Below, one piece after another: positions 45,498-57,414 of a DNA stretch of 64,000 bases. The stretch covers positions 394,515 through 458,514 of the forward strand of contig JAKVCV010000011.1 of the NCBI GenBank assembly GCA_022448945.1, written 5' to 3'. This DNA comes from Saprospiraceae bacterium. GTDB lineage: Bacteria > Bacteroidota > Bacteroidia > Chitinophagales > Saprospiraceae. The position numbers and the translations under genes are program-made. Each line of letters opens with the position of its first letter. Positions within the stretch are counted from its first letter, which is position 1. Below the pieces are notes generated by a model that was given only the letters and a program-made list of their open reading frames with translations, ran no database searches and was not told the DNA's origin.

Positions 45498-45570
45498 ACG
45501 GGTGTAGCTCAATTGGTAGAGCATCGGTCTCCAAAACCGAGGGCTGGGGGTTCGAGTCCCTCCACCCGTG
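45498..45570 (+). tRNA. trnW: tRNA-Trp (anticodon CCA)
   Basis: Acceptor ACGGGTG pairs with CACCCGT; the anticodon loop is ctccaaa with CCA. It lies between tuf and secE, the usual Flavobacteriia order. Confidence 0.95.
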
Positions 45571-45602
45571 CTAACTATCATTTGATTTTAACATTTATTA
45601 TC

Positions 45603-45776
45603 ATGATTGGATATTTAAAGCGTAGTATGAATGAACTTACCCAAAAGGTAACTTGGCCTACTTGGTCAGAATTGCAAAAAACAACTGTCGTTGTTCTTGC
45701 GGGATCAGTTTTTTTGGCTTGCCTGATAGCTCTAATGGATGCTATCTGGGTAAGAGCTTTAGGTTTTTTATATTAA
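45603..45776 (+). CDS. secE: Preprotein translocase subunit SecE
   Basis: From the ATG at 45603 the product has 57 residues: an N-terminal amphipathic part with the family motif VTWPTWSELQKTT and one membrane helix (VVLAGSVFLACLIALMDAIW). It is the small SecE subunit that holds SecY together in the inner-membrane translocon. An open frame continues upstream through the tRNA-Trp gene but is not coding. Confidence 0.92.
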   Translation: MIGYLKRSMNELTQKVTWPTWSELQKTTVVVLAGSVFLACLIALMDAIWVRALGFLY

Positions 45777-45810
45777 AGATTATTGACCTTTGAATGCAAA
45801 TTTTGCGATT

Positions 45811-46386
45811 ATGGCTTCTGCAGAAACGAAATGGTATTGTTTGAGAGTGGTTTCTAACAAAGAACGTAAAATAAAAGAACGTTTGGATTTGGAAATAGAC
45901 CGTAATGATTGGCGTAATGTCATACCTAATATAATTGTTGCTACGGAGAAAGTATATAAAATTCGCAATGGGAAAAAAGTTGTACTTGAACGTACGCTTA
46001 CACCGGGCTATATTCTTGTTGAGGCTGTAATTAAGCAAACTCCTACTGGAGTAAAATCCGCTTTGAATGGGAATGTTATTCAGGCAATAACATCTATTAA
46101 AGATGTGATTCATTTTCTCGGTAAAAAAACACCTATCCCTATGAGGGATCATGAGATTACAAGGATCTTGAGTAAAGTTGACGAGTCAGCAGAAAAGGGA
46201 GAAGAACTGGCAGATCCATTCCTTGTAGGTGAAGATGTAAAGGTTACAGATGGACACTTTAAAGATTTTACTGGTGTAGTAAAAATGGTTAATGAAGAGA
46301 AGAAAAAAATCGTTATCATTACCAAAGTATTTGGTAGAGAGACCGAAGTTGAATTGAATTTTATGCAAGTTGAAAAAAACGTTTAA
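45811..46386 (+). CDS. nusG: Transcription termination/antitermination protein NusG
   Basis: From the ATG at 45811 the product has 191 residues; a TTG at 45790 would add seven residues and is not preferred. The N-terminal NGN domain starts KWYCLRVVSNKERKIKERL and includes TPGYILVEA; the C-terminal KOW domain shows VGEDVKVTDGHFKDFTGVV. It binds RNA polymerase and links it with ribosomes or Rho. The gene lies 34 bases after secE. Confidence 0.96.
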   Translation: MASAETKWYCLRVVSNKERKIKERLDLEIDRNDWRNVIPNIIVATEKVYKIRNGKKVVLERTLTPGYILVEAVIKQTPTGVKSALNGNVIQAITSIKDVIHFLGKKTPIPMRDHEITRILSKVDESAEKGEELADPFLVGEDVKVTDGHFKDFTGVVKMVNEEKKKIVIITKVFGRETEVELNFMQVEKNV

Positions 46387-46400
46387 AATATTTGTAAGTA

Positions 46401-46844
46401 ATGGCTAAAGAAATAGAAACATTTATCAAACTTCAAGTAAGAGGAGGACAGGCTAACCCTGCACCACCCGTAGGACCTGCGTTGGGTGCTAAAGGTGTCA
46501 ATATCATGGAGTTCTGTAAAAGATTTAATGCAGAAACCCAAGAGAAAATGGGCCAAATTTTACCAGTTACCATAACTGTATTTAAGGACAAATCCTTTAG
46601 TTTTATAATCAAGACTTCTCCAGCAGCAGTTCAGCTATTATTAGCAGCTAAGCTGAAGAGTGGTTCAGCAGAATCTAACCGTAATAAAGTGGGTTCTGTT
46701 ACATGGGACCAGGTTAAAACAATTGCAGAGTCTAAAATGGTTGATCTTAACTGTTTTACAATAGAGTCAGGAATGAAAATGATTGCTGGAACTGCAAGAA
46801 GTATGGGGATTAAAGTTGTCGGTGTTGCACCGTGGGCGAATTAG
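46401..46844 (+). CDS. rplK: Ribosomal protein L11
   Basis: The 147-residue product is a full-length L11 with the motif [26 protein letters not shown] at the start and the RNA-binding C-terminal domain ending [11 protein letters not shown]. It binds the GTPase-associated centre of 23S rRNA. It begins 14 bases after nusG. A 178-base structured spacer separates it from rplA, unlike the tight rplKA pair of many bacteria. Confidence 0.98.
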   Translation: MAKEIETFIKLQVRGGQANPAPPVGPALGAKGVNIMEFCKRFNAETQEKMGQILPVTITVFKDKSFSFIIKTSPAAVQLLLAAKLKSGSAESNRNKVGSVTWDQVKTIAESKMVDLNCFTIESGMKMIAGTARSMGIKVVGVAPWAN

Positions 46845-46869
46845 TTTGATTTGTAATTATATAACAAAA

Positions 46870-47004
46870 TAGTTCTGACGAACTAATGTCTCTTTGAAAA
46901 AAGTTCATAGAGCATTTTTATAAACCCAAACTTCTATTGTATGTTTTGGGAATTTTGAAAAGTATTTTAAAAAGGATGAAGAGCACAACCTCTTAATCTC
47001 ATCC
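46870..47004 (+). promoter_or_regulatory. Structured rplK-rplA spacer, candidate L1 autoregulatory leader
   Basis: The spacer holds four possible hairpins: tagttc/gaacta (46870-46885); a ctct...agag stem near 46890-46912 followed by a T run; cccaaac/gttttggg near 46924-46950; and a two-part stem 46974-47004, where ggatga pairs with tcatcc and agag with ctct around a six-base loop, with a five-base bulge on one side. The last structure, 18 bases before the rplA ATG, resembles a bulged-stem ribosomal-protein binding site. L1 binding is inference. Confidence 0.45.
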
Positions 47005-47022
47005 AGAAAATTTTTTATTAAA

Positions 47023-47721
47023 ATGGGAAAAATTACTAAAAGAAGAGCAGAAGCTGAAAAGAAAATCGAAGCTGGCAAGCTCTATCCCCTAGAGGAAGCA
47101 ATGGCCCTTATTAAAGAAGTCAACATTGCGAAATTTGATGCATCTGTAGATCTTCATATCCGTTTGGGTGTGGATCCACGTAAAGCTGACCAAAATCTTC
47201 GAGGAACGATAAGCCTTCCTCACGGTACAGGTAAAGACAAGAAGGTTTTAGCGCTCTGTACTCCTGACAAGGAAGAGGAGGCCAAAGCCGCCGGAGCAGA
47301 CTATGTAGGGTTAGATGAATATCTGACTAAAATGCAAGGTGGTTGGTTAGATATAGATGTTATTGTCGCAATGGCTAATGTAATGCCAAAGCTTGGTCGT
47401 CTAGGTAGAGTATTAGGGCCTCGTGGTCTTATGCCTAATCCAAAGTCGGGAACAGTTGTAACTGGAGGGCAAAGCATCGGAGATGCTGTTAGCTCAATAA
47501 AAAAGGGAAAAACCTCTTTTCGTGTTGATAAATATGGAATAATTCATACATCTGTTGGACGTGTATCCTTTACTGCAGAAAAATTATTTGACAACGCTTC
47601 TGAAGTATTGAATACAATTAATAAAATGAAACCTTCATCCGCAAAAGGGACTTATATGAAGAGTGTAACGGCTGCAACAACTAATAGTCCAGGTGTTGCT
47701 ATAAATACTAAGTTGAAATAA
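47023..47721 (+). CDS. rplA: Ribosomal protein L1
   Basis: The 232-residue product is a complete L1 with the signature DIDVIVAMANVMPKLGRLGRVLGPRGLMPNPKSGTV. L1 forms the mobile L1 stalk and in many bacteria represses its own operon by binding mRNA. The preceding spacer carries a possible binding structure. rplJ follows after 43 bases. Confidence 0.98.
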   Translation: MGKITKRRAEAEKKIEAGKLYPLEEAMALIKEVNIAKFDASVDLHIRLGVDPRKADQNLRGTISLPHGTGKDKKVLALCTPDKEEEAKAAGADYVGLDEYLTKMQGGWLDIDVIVAMANVMPKLGRLGRVLGPRGLMPNPKSGTVVTGGQSIGDAVSSIKKGKTSFRVDKYGIIHTSVGRVSFTAEKLFDNASEVLNTINKMKPSSAKGTYMKSVTAATTNSPGVAINTKLK

Positions 47722-47764
47722 TTTTCGAACTCTTTAGATAAAGTTTTAAAAATAATTATTAAAA

Positions 47765-48298
47765 ATGACAAAAGCAGAAAAAACATTAGCGATTGAAGAG
47801 TTATCGATGAAGTTTGCAGATAGCAATTCTTTTTATTTGACAGACTGTTCTGAACTAAATGTTGAAACAATAAATAATCTTAGGCGCAAGTGCTTTGAAC
47901 AAGGCATTAAACTTAAAGTAGTAAAAAATACTTTAATAAGAAAGGCTTTAGAAAAAGCTGCAGAATCCAATAATGAGAATTATGAGGATTTATATACTGT
48001 ACTCAAAGGTGCTTCGGCACTCATGTTTACTGAAACAGGTAATGCTCCAGCGAAGCTCATAAAGAATTTTAGAGAAGAAAATGATAAGCCATTGTTAAAA
48101 GCCGCTTTTATAGAATCAGAGGTTTACCTTGGTGATGATCAATTAGAATCATTAGTCAATATCAAGTCAAAAGAAGAGCTGATCGGAGATGTTATTCTTA
48201 TACTACAATCGCCAATCAAAAACCTTATTGGATCTCTTCAGTCTGGTGGAAGCACTATTTCTGGATTGCTCAAGGCTTTGGAAGAGCGTGCTAACTAA
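47765..48298 (+). CDS. rplJ: Ribosomal protein L10
   Basis: The 177-residue product matches L10 with the RNA-binding N-terminal domain (LRRKCFEQGIKLKVVKNTLIRKAL) and the C-terminal helix that binds L7/L12 dimers (SPIKNLIGSLQSGGSTISGLLKALEER). It is the base of the ribosomal stalk. rplL follows after a 136-base spacer with a terminator-like hairpin. Confidence 0.97.
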   Translation: MTKAEKTLAIEELSMKFADSNSFYLTDCSELNVETINNLRRKCFEQGIKLKVVKNTLIRKALEKAAESNNENYEDLYTVLKGASALMFTETGNAPAKLIKNFREENDKPLLKAAFIESEVYLGDDQLESLVNIKSKEELIGDVILILQSPIKNLIGSLQSGGSTISGLLKALEERAN

Positions 48299-48314
48299 AT
48301 TGTAATCTGAATGG

Positions 48315-48340
48315 GTTGTTTTTGTTACAGACAACTTTTT
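48315..48340 (+). terminator. Terminator-like hairpin between rplJ and rplL
   Basis: gttgt (48315-48319) pairs with acaac (48331-48335), extended by two weaker pairs inside, followed by five T. It may attenuate the transcript between L10 and L7/L12. Confidence 0.4.
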
Positions 48341-48434
48341 ATCTAGGATACTCGGCGCTTCCAGTTGAGTGTGCTGTATAAATCTTATTTAGAAACTTAT
48401 TTCTTTTTAGAAATTATTAAAATTAATTATTAAA

Positions 48435-48812
48435 ATGTCTGATTTAAATCAATTAGCTGAACAACTAGTTAACTTAACAGTAAAAGATGTTAAAGAACTA
48501 GCTGACATTCTTAAAGAAACTTATGGCATTGAGCCTGCTGCTGCTGCTGTAGCTGTTGCTGCTAGCTCTGGAGATGGTGGAGGAGACGAAGCTGCTGCTA
48601 AAACTGAATTTGATGTAATGTTGAATTCAGCGGGTGCTGCTAAGTTAAAAGTAGTCAAAGAAATCAAAAATTTATTGGGTATAGGTCTTAAAGACGCTAA
48701 GGCTCTTGTCGATGGTGCTCCTTGTGCAGTAAAAGAAGGTGCTCCAAAAGATGAGGCTGAAAGCTTAAAAACCGCTTTAGAGGCCGTAGGAGCTGAAGTA
48801 GAGTTGAAATAG
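48435..48812 (+). CDS. rplL: Ribosomal protein L7/L12
   Basis: The 125-residue product has the N-terminal dimerisation helix region, the Ala/Gly-rich hinge ([22 protein letters not shown]) and the C-terminal domain [27 protein letters not shown] that recruits elongation factors. It binds L10 as dimers. Confidence 0.98.
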   Translation: MSDLNQLAEQLVNLTVKDVKELADILKETYGIEPAAAAVAVAASSGDGGGDEAAAKTEFDVMLNSAGAAKLKVVKEIKNLLGIGLKDAKALVDGAPCAVKEGAPKDEAESLKTALEAVGAEVELK

Positions 48813-48869
48813 TAATGTTTAGTTGTAGCGGGGCAAATATCCTGTTCAGCACTATACTTTTCTTTAAAG

Positions 48870-48905
48870 TGTAGGCTTAGTTACCATATGGCAGCTAAGC
48901 CTACA
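48870..48905 (+). other. Perfect inverted repeat in the rplL-rpoB spacer
   Basis: tgtaggcttag (48870-48880) is perfectly complementary to ctaagcctaca (48895-48905), around a 14-base loop. It may act as an RNase processing site or antiterminator partner of the terminator-like hairpin that follows at 48921. Confidence 0.6.
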
Positions 48906-48920
48906 TCTCTATTATTGACT

Positions 48921-48952
48921 AAACTGACAAAGGTCAGTTTTTATCTGTTTTT
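48921..48952 (+). terminator. Terminator-like attenuator between rplL and rpoB
   Basis: aaactgac (48921-48928) pairs with gtcagttt (48933-48940) around a four-base loop and is followed by T-rich sequence. A partial terminator at this site is known in Escherichia coli, where it lowers RNA polymerase synthesis relative to ribosomal proteins; the same use here is inference. Confidence 0.65.
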
Positions 48953-49027
48953 AATTAATTAAATATCTTGGCAATTTTAATTATTCTGGGATATTTTTCT
49001 GCATCGTAACTATATAAAATTAGCTTC

Positions 49028-52000
49028 ATGTCGACTACTAACAATTCAAGCCACCGTGGTGCACCAACAAACAAAAGATACAGCTTTGGTAAAATTAAGC
49101 ATGAGTCAGAATATCCTGACTTTTTGGAAATTCAAGTAAAATCTTTTCAAGAATTCTTCCAACTGGAAACAACACCAGAAAGTAGAATCAATGAGGGACT
49201 TTATCAAGTTTTTCAAGAGAATTTTCCTATTACTGATGCTCGCAATATTTTTGTTTTAGAATTTTTAAACTATTTTATTGACCCTCCACGCTATTCTTTG
49301 GAAGAATGTATGGAACGTGGGTTGACTTATAGTGTACCTCTAAAAGCAAAATTGAAACTCTCTTGTAATGATGAGGAACATGTAGATTTTGAACAAACTG
49401 TTCAAGATGTATTTTTGGGTAATATCCCTTACATGACACCGAAAGGAACTTTTGTTGTAAATGGTGCAGAAAGGGTTATTGTTTCTCAGTTACATAGATC
49501 ACCAGGAGTGTTCTTTGGACAGAGCCGTCATCCTAATGGCACAAAAATTTATTCTGCTCGTGTCATTCCTTTTAAAGGGGCATGGATGGAATTTGCAACG
49601 GATATTAATTCTGTCATGTATGCATATATTGATAGAAAGAAAAAGTTCCCAGTAACTACCTTGCTTCGTGCTATAGGATATGATAATGATAAGGATATTT
49701 TAAATCTCTTTGGTTTAGCCGATGAAATTAAAACTGATCGGAAAACTTTAGAAAAAAATATTGGCAGAAAATTAGCTGCTCGTGTTTTACGTAATTGGAC
49801 TGAAGATTTTGTTGATGAAGATACAGGAGAAGTAGTCTCTATAGAGCGGATTGAAATTATTCTTGAACGTGATATTGTTCTTGATGAAAAAAATATTGAA
49901 GATATATTAGAAGTAGGTGTAGAGACTATTATTCTACAGAAAGAAGATGTTGAAGAAGATTATTCAGTAATTTATAATACACTTCAAAAAGATACTTCTA
50001 ACTCTGGTATAGAGGCTGTTCAACATATATATCGTCAGCTTCGTGGTTCGGATCCGCCAGATGAAGAAACAGCTAGAGGTATAATTGAAAAATTGTTTTT
50101 CTCTGATAAACGGTATAATCTTGGAGATGTTGGCCGGTACAAAATTAACAGAAAATTAGAGTTGTTAACTCCTATTGATGTTAGTGTTTTAACCAAGGAG
50201 GATATAATCGAGATTGTAACTTATTTGGTGCGCTTAATAAACCAAAAGGCTGAAATCGATGACATTGATCATTTAAGTAATCGCCGAGTTCGAACCGTAG
50301 GCGAACAATTATATTCTCAATTTGGAGTTGGATTGGCACGTATGGCTCGGACTATTCGTGAAAGGATGAATGTGCGCGATAATGAGGTGTTTACACCTGT
50401 AGATTTAATTAATGCCAGAACATTGTCATCTGTTATTAATTCTTTCTTCGGCACTAGTCAATTGTCGCAATTTTTAGACCAAACAAATCCTCTTTCTGAG
50501 ATTACGCATAAACGACGTATTTCTGCATTAGGTCCTGGGGGATTATCAAGAGAACGCGCTGGTTTTGAGGTTCGTGATGTTCACTACTCTCATTATGGTC
50601 GTTTATGTACTATTGAAACACCTGAGGGACCAAACATTGGGCTTATTTCTACGCTTTGTGTCCATGCCAAAATAAACAAAATGGGATTCATAGAGACGCC
50701 CTATAGACCTATTTTGGATGGAATAAAGGTAGATTTTGATAACTCTCCTCAATATTTATCTGCTGAACAGGAAGATTTTAAGACTATAGCTCAGGCAAAC
50801 GCTAAATTAAACGATTTAGGAGAATTTGCAACTGATCGTGTTAAATGTCGCAAACATGGTGATTTCCCTGTTTTAAGTCCTGATGAGATTGAGTTTATAG
50901 ATATTTCTCCTAATCAAATTGTAGGCGTATCTGCATCACTGATTCCTTTCTTGTCTCATGATGATGCTAACCGTGCTTTAATGGGTTCAAATATGCAACG
51001 TCAAGCTGTTCCTTTGCTAAAGCCTCAGGCACCAATTGTAGGTACTGGCCTAGAAGCAAAGGTAGCTAGGGATTCAAGAATGCTTATCAATGCAGAAGGA
51101 GACGGGGTTGTTGAATATGTTGACTCTGCAAAAATAGTTGTCAAATATGATCGTACCGAAGAAGAACGCGCAGTCTCTTTTGAGGGAGATTCTACTACTT
51201 ATGAGTTGATTAAATTTAGAAGAACAAACCAAAATTCATGTATTAATTTGAAGCCTATTGTTTCTAAAGGTGAACGTGTGCACAAAGGTAAAGTTTTATG
51301 TCAGGGATATGCTACTGAAGATGGAGAGCTAGCACTTGGCCAAAACCTTAAAGTAGCCTTCATGCCTTGGAAAGGATATAATTTTGAAGATGCAATTGTT
51401 CTTTCTGAACGTGTTGTACGTGAAGATATTTTCACTTCCTTACACATTGAAGCTTTTGAAGTAGATGTTCGTGATACTAAATTAGGGGAAGAAGAATTTA
51501 CAAATGATATACCTAACGTTAGTGAAGATGCCACTAAAAATCTTGATGAGAATGGTCTCATTAGAATCGGTGCATGGATAAAGGAAAGAGATATAATTGT
51601 TGGTAAAATTACACCTAAAGGAGAATCTGATCCAACTCCTGAAGAAAAATTGCTAAGAGCAATATTTGGTGACAAAGCCGGCGATGTTAAAGACGCATCT
51701 TTAAAGGCATCGCCATCTACAAAAGGAGTTATTATTGATAAACGCTTATTCAAACGTGCCAAGAAAGATAAGGTGCAAAAAGCAATGGATAAAAAGTTGC
51801 TTTCTAAACTGGATGAGTCTCACAATAATGAAATGTCGGATCTTAAGAATAGGCTAGTAGAAAAGTTATTGAAATTGTTAAAAGGGAAAAAAGCACTTCA
51901 AATCAAAAGTATTTATAATGAGAATATGATTGAAGAAGGTGCTAAATTTTCTGAGCGAAGCCTTCAGGATATTGATTATTCTGCCGTTGATTATTCTAAT

Positions 52001-52861
52001 TGGACTAATGACGAAAAAACAAATAATTATGTTCGCGATTTGTTACATAATTATAGTATTAAAGTCAATCAATTGATTAGTAACTATAAACGTGACAAGT
52101 TTGCTATTACTATTGGAGATGAGTTGCCTGCGGGAGTTTTGAAATTAGCTAAAGTATATTTGGCTAAAAAACGTAAACTAAAAGTAGGAGATAAATTAGC
52201 AGGGCGCCATGGTAATAAAGGTATTGTAGCGAAAATTGTGCGTGATGAAGACATGCCTTATTTAGAAGATGGAACACCAATGGATATTATTCTTAATCCT
52301 TTGGGAGTGCCTTCACGTATGAATCTTGGCCAAATATTTGAAACAGTACTTGGTTGGGCAGGAGAGAAACTTGATATGAAATTTGCTACTCCTATTTTTG
52401 ATGGTGCGAAAAGTAATCAAATTGATAAGTTTGTTAAAGAAGCGGATTTGCCAAATTTTGGTCAAACGCACCTTTACGATGGGGAAACCGGAGACAAATT
52501 TCACCAGGAAGCAACTGTTGGTGTGATTTATATGTTGAAACTTGCGCATATGGTAGATGATAAAATGCACGCTCGTTCTATAGGACCTTATTCATTGATT
52601 ACGCAACAGCCGCTTGGAGGTAAAGCTCAATTTGGTGGACAGAGATTTGGTGAGATGGAGGTATGGGCCTTGGAAGCATTTGGTGCTGCTAGTATCCTCC
52701 AGGAATTGTTGACAATTAAATCTGATGACATTATCGGTCGAGCAAAAGCGTATGAAGCTATTGTAAAGGGTGATAATTTGCCTGTTTCTAGTATTCCTGA
52801 ATCGTTTAATGTTTTGGTTCATGAATTAAGAGGATTGGCTTTAGAAATTCAATTTAATTAA
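49028..52861 (+). CDS. rpoB: RNA polymerase beta subunit
   Basis: The 1277-residue product is a complete beta subunit. Landmarks are the rifampicin region ([53 protein letters not shown], shown by its parts), the [21 protein letters not shown] segment, [15 protein letters not shown], and the C-terminal [24 protein letters not shown]. The clamp-facing region near residues 925-1025 carries a lineage-typical helical insertion. The gene is followed 139 bases later by rpoC. Confidence 0.99.
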   Translation: MSTTNNSSHRGAPTNKRYSFGKIKHESEYPDFLEIQVKSFQEFFQLETTPESRINEGLYQVFQENFPITDARNIFVLEFLNYFIDPPRYSLEECMERGLTYSVPLKAKLKLSCNDEEHVDFEQTVQDVFLGNIPYMTPKGTFVVNGAERVIVSQLHRSPGVFFGQSRHPNGTKIYSARVIPFKGAWMEFATDINSVMYAYIDRKKKFPVTTLLRAIGYDNDKDILNLFGLADEIKTDRKTLEKNIGRKLAARVLRNWTEDFVDEDTGEVVSIERIEIILERDIVLDEKNIEDILEVGVETIILQKEDVEEDYSVIYNTLQKDTSNSGIEAVQHIYRQLRGSDPPDEETARGIIEKLFFSDKRYNLGDVGRYKINRKLELLTPIDVSVLTKEDIIEIVTYLVRLINQKAEIDDIDHLSNRRVRTVGEQLYSQFGVGLARMARTIRERMNVRDNEVFTPVDLINARTLSSVINSFFGTSQLSQFLDQTNPLSEITHKRRISALGPGGLSRERAGFEVRDVHYSHYGRLCTIETPEGPNIGLISTLCVHAKINKMGFIETPYRPILDGIKVDFDNSPQYLSAEQEDFKTIAQANAKLNDLGEFATDRVKCRKHGDFPVLSPDEIEFIDISPNQIVGVSASLIPFLSHDDANRALMGSNMQRQAVPLLKPQAPIVGTGLEAKVARDSRMLINAEGDGVVEYVDSAKIVVKYDRTEEERAVSFEGDSTTYELIKFRRTNQNSCINLKPIVSKGERVHKGKVLCQGYATEDGELALGQNLKVAFMPWKGYNFEDAIVLSERVVREDIFTSLHIEAFEVDVRDTKLGEEEFTNDIPNVSEDATKNLDENGLIRIGAWIKERDIIVGKITPKGESDPTPEEKLLRAIFGDKAGDVKDASLKASPSTKGVIIDKRLFKRAKKDKVQKAMDKKLLSKLDESHNNEMSDLKNRLVEKLLKLLKGKKALQIKSIYNENMIEEGAKFSERSLQDIDYSAVDYSNWTNDEKTNNYVRDLLHNYSIKVNQLISNYKRDKFAITIGDELPAGVLKLAKVYLAKKRKLKVGDKLAGRHGNKGIVAKIVRDEDMPYLEDGTPMDIILNPLGVPSRMNLGQIFETVLGWAGEKLDMKFATPIFDGAKSNQIDKFVKEADLPNFGQTHLYDGETGDKFHQEATVGVIYMLKLAHMVDDKMHARSIGPYSLITQQPLGGKAQFGGQRFGEMEVWALEAFGAASILQELLTIKSDDIIGRAKAYEAIVKGDNLPVSSIPESFNVLVHELRGLALEIQFN

Positions 52862-53000
52862 ATCGTTTTCATTTGCAATAATATGTAGTAAATAGTATTT
52901 AATACATTAAGCTTACATATTGACAGATATTGAAATATTTTGGAACTTAATCTTTTCAGTGCTCTAAAACGGCACAACTATATTGAAAAAAAATAGATTT

Positions 53001-56000
53001 ATGCCTTTTAAAAAGAATTATAATACAAAGCCGAAATCTCAATTTAACTCTATTATATTGAGTTTGGCTTCTCCTGATGCCATTTTGGAACGTTCATATG
53101 GAGAGGTTTTAAAACCTGAAACTATAAATTATCGTTCTTATAAGCCAGAACGTGACGGATTGTTTTGTGAACGTATTTTTGGCCCTGTAAAGGATTACGA
53201 ATGTTATTGTGGCAAATACAAACGTATTCGCTATAAAGGAATTGTTTGTGATCGTTGTGGAGTAGAAGTAACTGAAAAAAAAGTGCGTCGTGAGCGGATG
53301 GGCCACATAAAATTGGTGGTTCCTGTTGTTCATATTTGGTATTTTAAATCATTGCCCAATAAGATAGGGTATTTGTTGGGTTATTCTTCCAAAAAATTAG
53401 AGACTATTATTTATTATGAACGATATGTGGTTATTCAACCAGGTGTTGTTGCTGATAAAGGTATTAATGGAAGTGAAGAAAGAGATTTGATAACAGAGGA
53501 GGAATATCTTGATATTCTTGATATGCTGCCTAAAGAAAACCATTTATTACCTGATGATGATCCAAATAAGTTTGTTGCCAAAATGGGAGCAGATGCCGTA
53601 AAAGAACTCTTAAGTCGAATGGATTTGGATAAGATTTCATATGAACTTCGTCATAAAGCAGCTACAGAAAACTCTCAACAACGTAAATCTGAAGCCTTGA
53701 AACGATTGAGGGTTGTTGAAGCTTTTAAAGATGGGCATACCCGGATGGAAAATAAGCCAGAGTGGATGGTCATTGAGTATTTGCCTGTCATTCCACCTGA
53801 ACTTAGACCATTGGTTCCTTTAGATGGAGGACGTTTTGCTAGCTCTGATATGAATGATTTGTATCGACGTGTAATAATTCGTAACAATCGTCTTAAACGA
53901 CTACTGGAAATTAAGGCACCAGAGGTGATTTTGCGTAATGAAAAACGTATGCTTCAAGAGGCTGTAGATTCTCTATTTGATAATTCTCGTAAATCTAATG
54001 CTGTAAAAGCAGAAGGAGGACGTGCGTTGAAATCTTTAAGTGATGTATTAAAAGGTAAACAAGGTCGTTTTCGTCAAAACTTATTGGGTAAAAGGGTTGA
54101 TTATTCTGGTCGTTCTGTAATTGTTGTAGGCCCTACTCTTAAACTTCATGAATGTGGTATTCCTAAGGGAATGGCTGCAGAGTTGTTTAAACCTTTTGTA
54201 ATTCGAAAATTAATAGAAAGAGGAATAGTAAAAACGGTAAAGTCAGCTAAAAAATTAGTAGATAGGAAAGATCCGGTTATTTGGGATATCTTGGAAAATG
54301 TTCTTAAAGGACATCCTGTTATGCTTAATCGTGCTCCTACATTACACCGTTTATCTATTCAGGCTTTTCAGCCTACATTAATAGAAGGGAAAGCTATTCA
54401 GTTGCACCCATTAGTATGTTCAGCATTTAACGCAGATTTCGATGGTGACCAAATGGCTGTTCATGTTCCTTTAGGTAATCAGGCAATTTTAGAAGCACAG
54501 ATTTTGATGCTTTCTTCTCATAACATGTTGAATCCTCAGAATGGTACTCCAATTACTTTACCATCGCAGGACATGGTTTTAGGGCTTTATTATTTGACTA
54601 AAGAAAAACGAAATATTGGTGATGTTGTGGTCAAAGGCGAAGGCCGTAACTTTTATTCTTCTGAAGAAGTTATTATTGCATATAATGAAGGGAATATAGA
54701 TTTACATGCTCTTATCAATGTTCGTGCTAGGACAATGGATGAAGAGGGGAATTTTGTTTATAACCAACGAATAGAGACAACTGTTGGACGGGTTATTTTC
54801 AATGAAAAAGTGCCAGAAACCGTTCCTTTTGTTAATCAGGTATTGTCCAAGAGAAATCTTAAAAAGGTAATATCTGGAATATTGAAACTTACAAATACTA
54901 GTACTACGGCTACATTTCTTGATGATATAAAAGACATGGGTTTTTACTGGGCTTATCGTGGCGGGTTATCATTCAACTTACCCGACTTGATTACTCCTTC
55001 TATCCGTCAAAAACGATTGGAGATGGCTCACGAAGGAATAGATGATATATGGAATAATTATAATATGGGCTTGATAACTAATAATGAACGTTACAATCAG
55101 ATTATTGATGAATGGACTCAAGCTGATAATGAGATTACTAATGTTTTGATGGATGAAATGGCATCTCACAAACAAGGATTTAATTCTGTTTATATGATGT
55201 TGGATTCCGGAGCTAGGGGGTCTAAACAACAGATCAAGCAATTGTGTGGTCTAAGGGGGCTGATGGCTAAACCAAGAAAATCTGGTGACACTGGAGGAGC
55301 GATTATTGAAAATCCCGTATTGGCGAATTTCGTTCAGGGATTATCGGTACTGGATTATTTTATATCAACACACGGTGCTCGAAAAGGTTTGGCAGATACA
55401 GCTTTGAAAACTGCCGATGCCGGATATTTAACGCGACGTTTGGTCGATGTATCGCAGGATGTTGTTATCAATCTGGATAGTTGTAATACACTTAGGGGAA
55501 TTAAGAGAACTGCAAATATTGAAAATGACAAAGAAGTAGAGTCTTTAGCTGATAGAATTGAAGGGCGATACCTTTTGGAAGATATAGTTCACCCTGAAAC
55601 TGGCGAGGTCCTTGTTTCATCAGAAGAAGTGATTTCGTCTGAAAAAGCACAACAGATACAAGATATGAATATTGAATCTGTAATGGTTCGTTCAGTTTTA
55701 ACTTGTGAAGCTAAACGAGGAGTTTGTCTTAAGTGCTATGGTAAAAACCTTGCCACGGGTAGATTGGCTGAGAAAGGAGATGCTGTGGGTATTATTGCGG
55801 CACAGTCTATTGGTGAACCAGGTACTCAATTAACGCTTCGTACATTTCACGTTGGGGGTACCGCATCATATACAGTAGAAGAATCAAGTTTAGTCTCTAA
55901 GTTTCAAGGGCGAATAGAGTTTGATGGAGTTAGGACTGTCATGTATAAAGATGAGGCAAAAGGAGTCGAGTATCCTATTGTAATTTCACGTTCAGGGGAG

Positions 56001-57347
56001 ATGCGTATCGTTGATGTGAATACAAATCGCGTTTTATCCACTAATTATATTATGTATGGATCTTCTCTTTTTGTTAACGATGGGGATGTGATTGAAAAAG
56101 GAGATAAGGTTTGTGAATGGGATGCCTATAATGCTTCTATTATTTCTGAATTTGATGGTTCTATTGAATTTGAAAACATTATTGAAGGTAAAACATATCG
56201 TGTAGAAAGAGATGATTTAACAGGGCATGAGCAATTTGTTGTCATAGAATCTAAAAACAAAAAACAAGTTCCTGCGATAAAGGTTGTTGATAAAGATGGA
56301 GAAGTGCTCCGTTCTTATAATGTTCCTGTTGGTTCTTTCATTGATGTAGTAGATGAACAAAAAGTTGTTAAAGGGCATTCAATAGTTAAAATTCCTCGTG
56401 TCATGGGGAAAATACAGGATATCACAGGAGGACTTCCTCGTGTTACTGAACTTTTTGAAGCAAGAAAACCATCCACACCTGCCGTCGTTACTGAGATTGA
56501 TGGTATCATAAGCTTTGGAAGGATTAAGAGAGGTAACCGAGAATGTATTGTTACCGCCAAAGATGGACAGAAACGTAAATACCTTATTGGTTTGTCCAGA
56601 CACATTCTTGTTCAAGAGGGAGATTTTGTGCGTGCAGGTATGCCACTATCAAACGGTAATATTGTGCCTCATGATATTTTGTCAATTGAAGGGCCATTTG
56701 CTGTACAACAATATTTAGTAAATGGGGTTCAAGAAGTATATCTTGCTCAAGGTATAACAATTAATGATAAACATATTGAAGTGATTGTTCGCCAAATGAT
56801 GAGAAAAGTTCAGATTCTAGATGCAGGAGATACTAAGTTCTTGGAGAAAGAAGCCGTATCAAAAGAAGATTTCAGGGAAGAAAATGAATACATTTTTGAT
56901 AAGCTTCTTGTAATTGATGCTGGAGGATCGTCAAAAATCCAAGCAGGAATGTTGATTACTGAAAGGCAATTTCAGGAAGAAAAAGCTTACCTGAAGCGTA
57001 ATGAACGCAAATCTCTGTCTGCTAGACAAGCAATACCTGCTACATCTAAACCATTATTGCAAGGGATTACAAAGTCTTCTTTAGGCACAAAAAGTTGGAT
57101 TTCTGCTGCATCTTTCCAAGAAACAACTAAAGTGTTGAGTACTGCATCTATTTCTGCTGCAGCTGACCAATTAGTTGGGCTCAAAGAGAATGTTATTGTA
57201 GGAAAGAAAATTCCTGCGGGCACTGGAATGAGACATTATGATAATATTATTGTTGCTGATATGGAGAAAATGGAAGCTATTAAGGCCAAACAATTGGCAG
57301 AGGAGGCTGCGGGAATAGAGGAGGAACAGGTAGTAATTGGTGAGTAA
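53001..57347 (+). CDS. rpoC: RNA polymerase beta' subunit
   Basis: From the ATG at 53001 the product has 1448 residues; a TTG at 52983 is not preferred. The N-terminal zinc-binding region [20 protein letters not shown] is present. The catalytic Mg2+ site is NADFDGD at 477-483. The second zinc region ([13 protein letters not shown]) and the trigger-loop area ([18 protein letters not shown]) are intact. It completes the catalytic core with RpoB. Two terminators follow. Confidence 0.99.
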   Translation: MPFKKNYNTKPKSQFNSIILSLASPDAILERSYGEVLKPETINYRSYKPERDGLFCERIFGPVKDYECYCGKYKRIRYKGIVCDRCGVEVTEKKVRRERMGHIKLVVPVVHIWYFKSLPNKIGYLLGYSSKKLETIIYYERYVVIQPGVVADKGINGSEERDLITEEEYLDILDMLPKENHLLPDDDPNKFVAKMGADAVKELLSRMDLDKISYELRHKAATENSQQRKSEALKRLRVVEAFKDGHTRMENKPEWMVIEYLPVIPPELRPLVPLDGGRFASSDMNDLYRRVIIRNNRLKRLLEIKAPEVILRNEKRMLQEAVDSLFDNSRKSNAVKAEGGRALKSLSDVLKGKQGRFRQNLLGKRVDYSGRSVIVVGPTLKLHECGIPKGMAAELFKPFVIRKLIERGIVKTVKSAKKLVDRKDPVIWDILENVLKGHPVMLNRAPTLHRLSIQAFQPTLIEGKAIQLHPLVCSAFNADFDGDQMAVHVPLGNQAILEAQILMLSSHNMLNPQNGTPITLPSQDMVLGLYYLTKEKRNIGDVVVKGEGRNFYSSEEVIIAYNEGNIDLHALINVRARTMDEEGNFVYNQRIETTVGRVIFNEKVPETVPFVNQVLSKRNLKKVISGILKLTNTSTTATFLDDIKDMGFYWAYRGGLSFNLPDLITPSIRQKRLEMAHEGIDDIWNNYNMGLITNNERYNQIIDEWTQADNEITNVLMDEMASHKQGFNSVYMMLDSGARGSKQQIKQLCGLRGLMAKPRKSGDTGGAIIENPVLANFVQGLSVLDYFISTHGARKGLADTALKTADAGYLTRRLVDVSQDVVINLDSCNTLRGIKRTANIENDKEVESLADRIEGRYLLEDIVHPETGEVLVSSEEVISSEKAQQIQDMNIESVMVRSVLTCEAKRGVCLKCYGKNLATGRLAEKGDAVGIIAAQSIGEPGTQLTLRTFHVGGTASYTVEESSLVSKFQGRIEFDGVRTVMYKDEAKGVEYPIVISRSGEMRIVDVNTNRVLSTNYIMYGSSLFVNDGDVIEKGDKVCEWDAYNASIISEFDGSIEFENIIEGKTYRVERDDLTGHEQFVVIESKNKKQVPAIKVVDKDGEVLRSYNVPVGSFIDVVDEQKVVKGHSIVKIPRVMGKIQDITGGLPRVTELFEARKPSTPAVVTEIDGIISFGRIKRGNRECIVTAKDGQKRKYLIGLSRHILVQEGDFVRAGMPLSNGNIVPHDILSIEGPFAVQQYLVNGVQEVYLAQGITINDKHIEVIVRQMMRKVQILDAGDTKFLEKEAVSKEDFREENEYIFDKLLVIDAGGSSKIQAGMLITERQFQEEKAYLKRNERKSLSARQAIPATSKPLLQGITKSSLGTKSWISAASFQETTKVLSTASISAAADQLVGLKENVIVGKKIPAGTGMRHYDNIIVADMEKMEAIKAKQLAEEAAGIEEEQVVIGE

Positions 57348-57373
57348 TAGAACCTTTATAGAAATCATATAAG

Positions 57374-57397
57374 CTGGCTTTAAGCGGCCAGTTTTTT
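57374..57397 (+). terminator. First terminator after rpoC
   Basis: ctggc (57374-57378) pairs with gccag (57387-57391), followed by six T. It lies 27 bases after the rpoC stop. Confidence 0.65.
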
Positions 57398-57414
57398 ACA
57401 ATGAGTCTTAAAGT

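Noticed and set aside
45468-45776. 102-residue ORF covering tRNA-Trp and secE
   Set aside because: The first 45 codons are a reading of the tRNA gene; SecE homology starts at the ATG at 45603.
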